DNA of 6,098 nt from Actinomycetota bacterium. Lineage in GTDB: Bacteria > Actinomycetota > Thermoleophilia > RBG-16-64-13. The stretch spans positions 1 to 6,098 of the forward strand of contig PMIZ01000169.1 of NCBI GenBank assembly GCA_003157225.1. The letters run 5' to 3'. Below, piece by piece: positions 5,784-6,098 of the stretch. The translations under genes were made by a program, and so were the position numbers. Numbering within the stretch: the first letter of the stretch is position 1; each line of letters opens with the position of its first letter. The notes beneath the pieces were generated by a model, which ran no database searches, was not told where the DNA came from, and saw only the letters and a list, made by a program, of their open reading frames with translations.

Positions 5784-6098
5784 ATGGCTGCCCTTCTGCA
5801 GGTCGAAGGTCTGATCAAGCACTTCCACGTGGGCCAGGGCGTGCTCCTTTCCCGCCTCAGCAAGACGGTGAAGGCGGTGGAGGACATCTCCTTCACGGTA
5901 GACGAGGGGGAGACTCTGGGCTTGGTAGGGGAGTCCGGCTGTGGCAAATCGACCACGGGCCGGTGCATCAACAGGCTGCTGGAGCCCACGGCTGGGAAGA
6001 TCCATTTTGGTGATACCGACGTGGGCAAACTGCGCGGCAAGCAGCTGAAGGCCTACCGGCGCGACGTGCAGTTCATCTTCCAGGACCCCTACGCGTCG
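5784..6098 (+). CDS. oppF: Peptide ABC transporter ATP-binding protein, OppF type, N-terminal part (3' end outside window)
   Basis: This is the second ATPase of the importer, expected to pair with OppD. ATG 5784 directly follows the oppD stop. The frame is open for 105 codons to the window edge, about one third of the usual ~320-330 residues. It begins [14 protein letters not shown] and has the insertion typical of OppF/DppF before [10 protein letters not shown] (residues 30-39; the stretch 17-28 resembles the family's GLL-R-V- segment). Walker [10 protein letters not shown] is at 49-57 and the Q-loop Gln100 lies in IFQDPYAS. The Cys in Walker A (GESGCGKS), where OppD has Ser, is the usual distinction between the F and D subunits. 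Nothing is broken in the visible part; the signature motif, Walker B and any C-terminal cysteines are beyond the window. Confidence 0.93.
   Translation, partial: MAALLQVEGLIKHFHVGQGVLLSRLSKTVKAVEDISFTVDEGETLGLVGESGCGKSTTGRCINRLLEPTAGKIHFGDTDVGKLRGKQLKAYRRDVQFIFQDPYAS

Overview
The window is a GC-rich, gene-dense bacterial segment in which every gene lies on the + strand. It holds the 3' end of a glycolytic gene (gpmI), the small translocon gene secG, and an ABC importer operon of the oligopeptide/dipeptide type (oppA-oppB-oppC-oppD-oppF). The last gene is cut by the window edge. Several features fit a deep-branching Actinomycetota lineage of the coriobacterial or thermoleophilial kind: high GC, TTG and GTG starts, a lipoprotein binding protein with an Ala/Thr-rich stretch, and an iPGM gene next to secG. 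This is a weak inference, and other GC-rich Gram-positive or Chloroflexota-like hosts are not excluded.

Layout. Positions 2-523 are the C-terminal third of cofactor-independent phosphoglycerate mutase, with its metal-binding Asp/His motifs intact. A 118-nt gap leads to secG (642-860). A 114-nt leader follows. It contains a strong ribosome-binding-like sequence with no start codon (898-906), a possible hairpin (911-935), and then the real ribosome-binding site (958-965) of oppA. oppA (975-2684) encodes a lipoprotein solute-binding protein. The 131-nt oppA-oppB gap holds two inverted repeats; the second is a perfect 12-bp stem with a poor U-tract, a good candidate for a partial terminator. oppB and oppC (the two permeases), oppD and the start of oppF (the two ATPases) then follow, overlapping or nearly touching.

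How they work together. The lipid-anchored OppA would capture a peptide or similar small solute outside the membrane and deliver it to the OppB/OppC channel, powered by the OppD/OppF ATPase pair. OppD carries the C-terminal four-cysteine pattern seen in Fe-S-containing members of this family. The hairpins after oppA would allow more binding protein than membrane complex to be made. GpmI (glycolysis) and SecG (protein export) are housekeeping genes. No terminator is evident between them and the importer, so some read-through is possible.

Overall this is largely ordinary sequence. I see no new multi-gene system. The points most worth a second look are the Thr/Ala-rich insertion inside OppA, its eight extra cysteines, and the structured leader and spacer around oppA. 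No tRNA, rRNA, CRISPR array, insertion sequence or prophage feature was seen, and no stretch over 300 bases lacks a gene.
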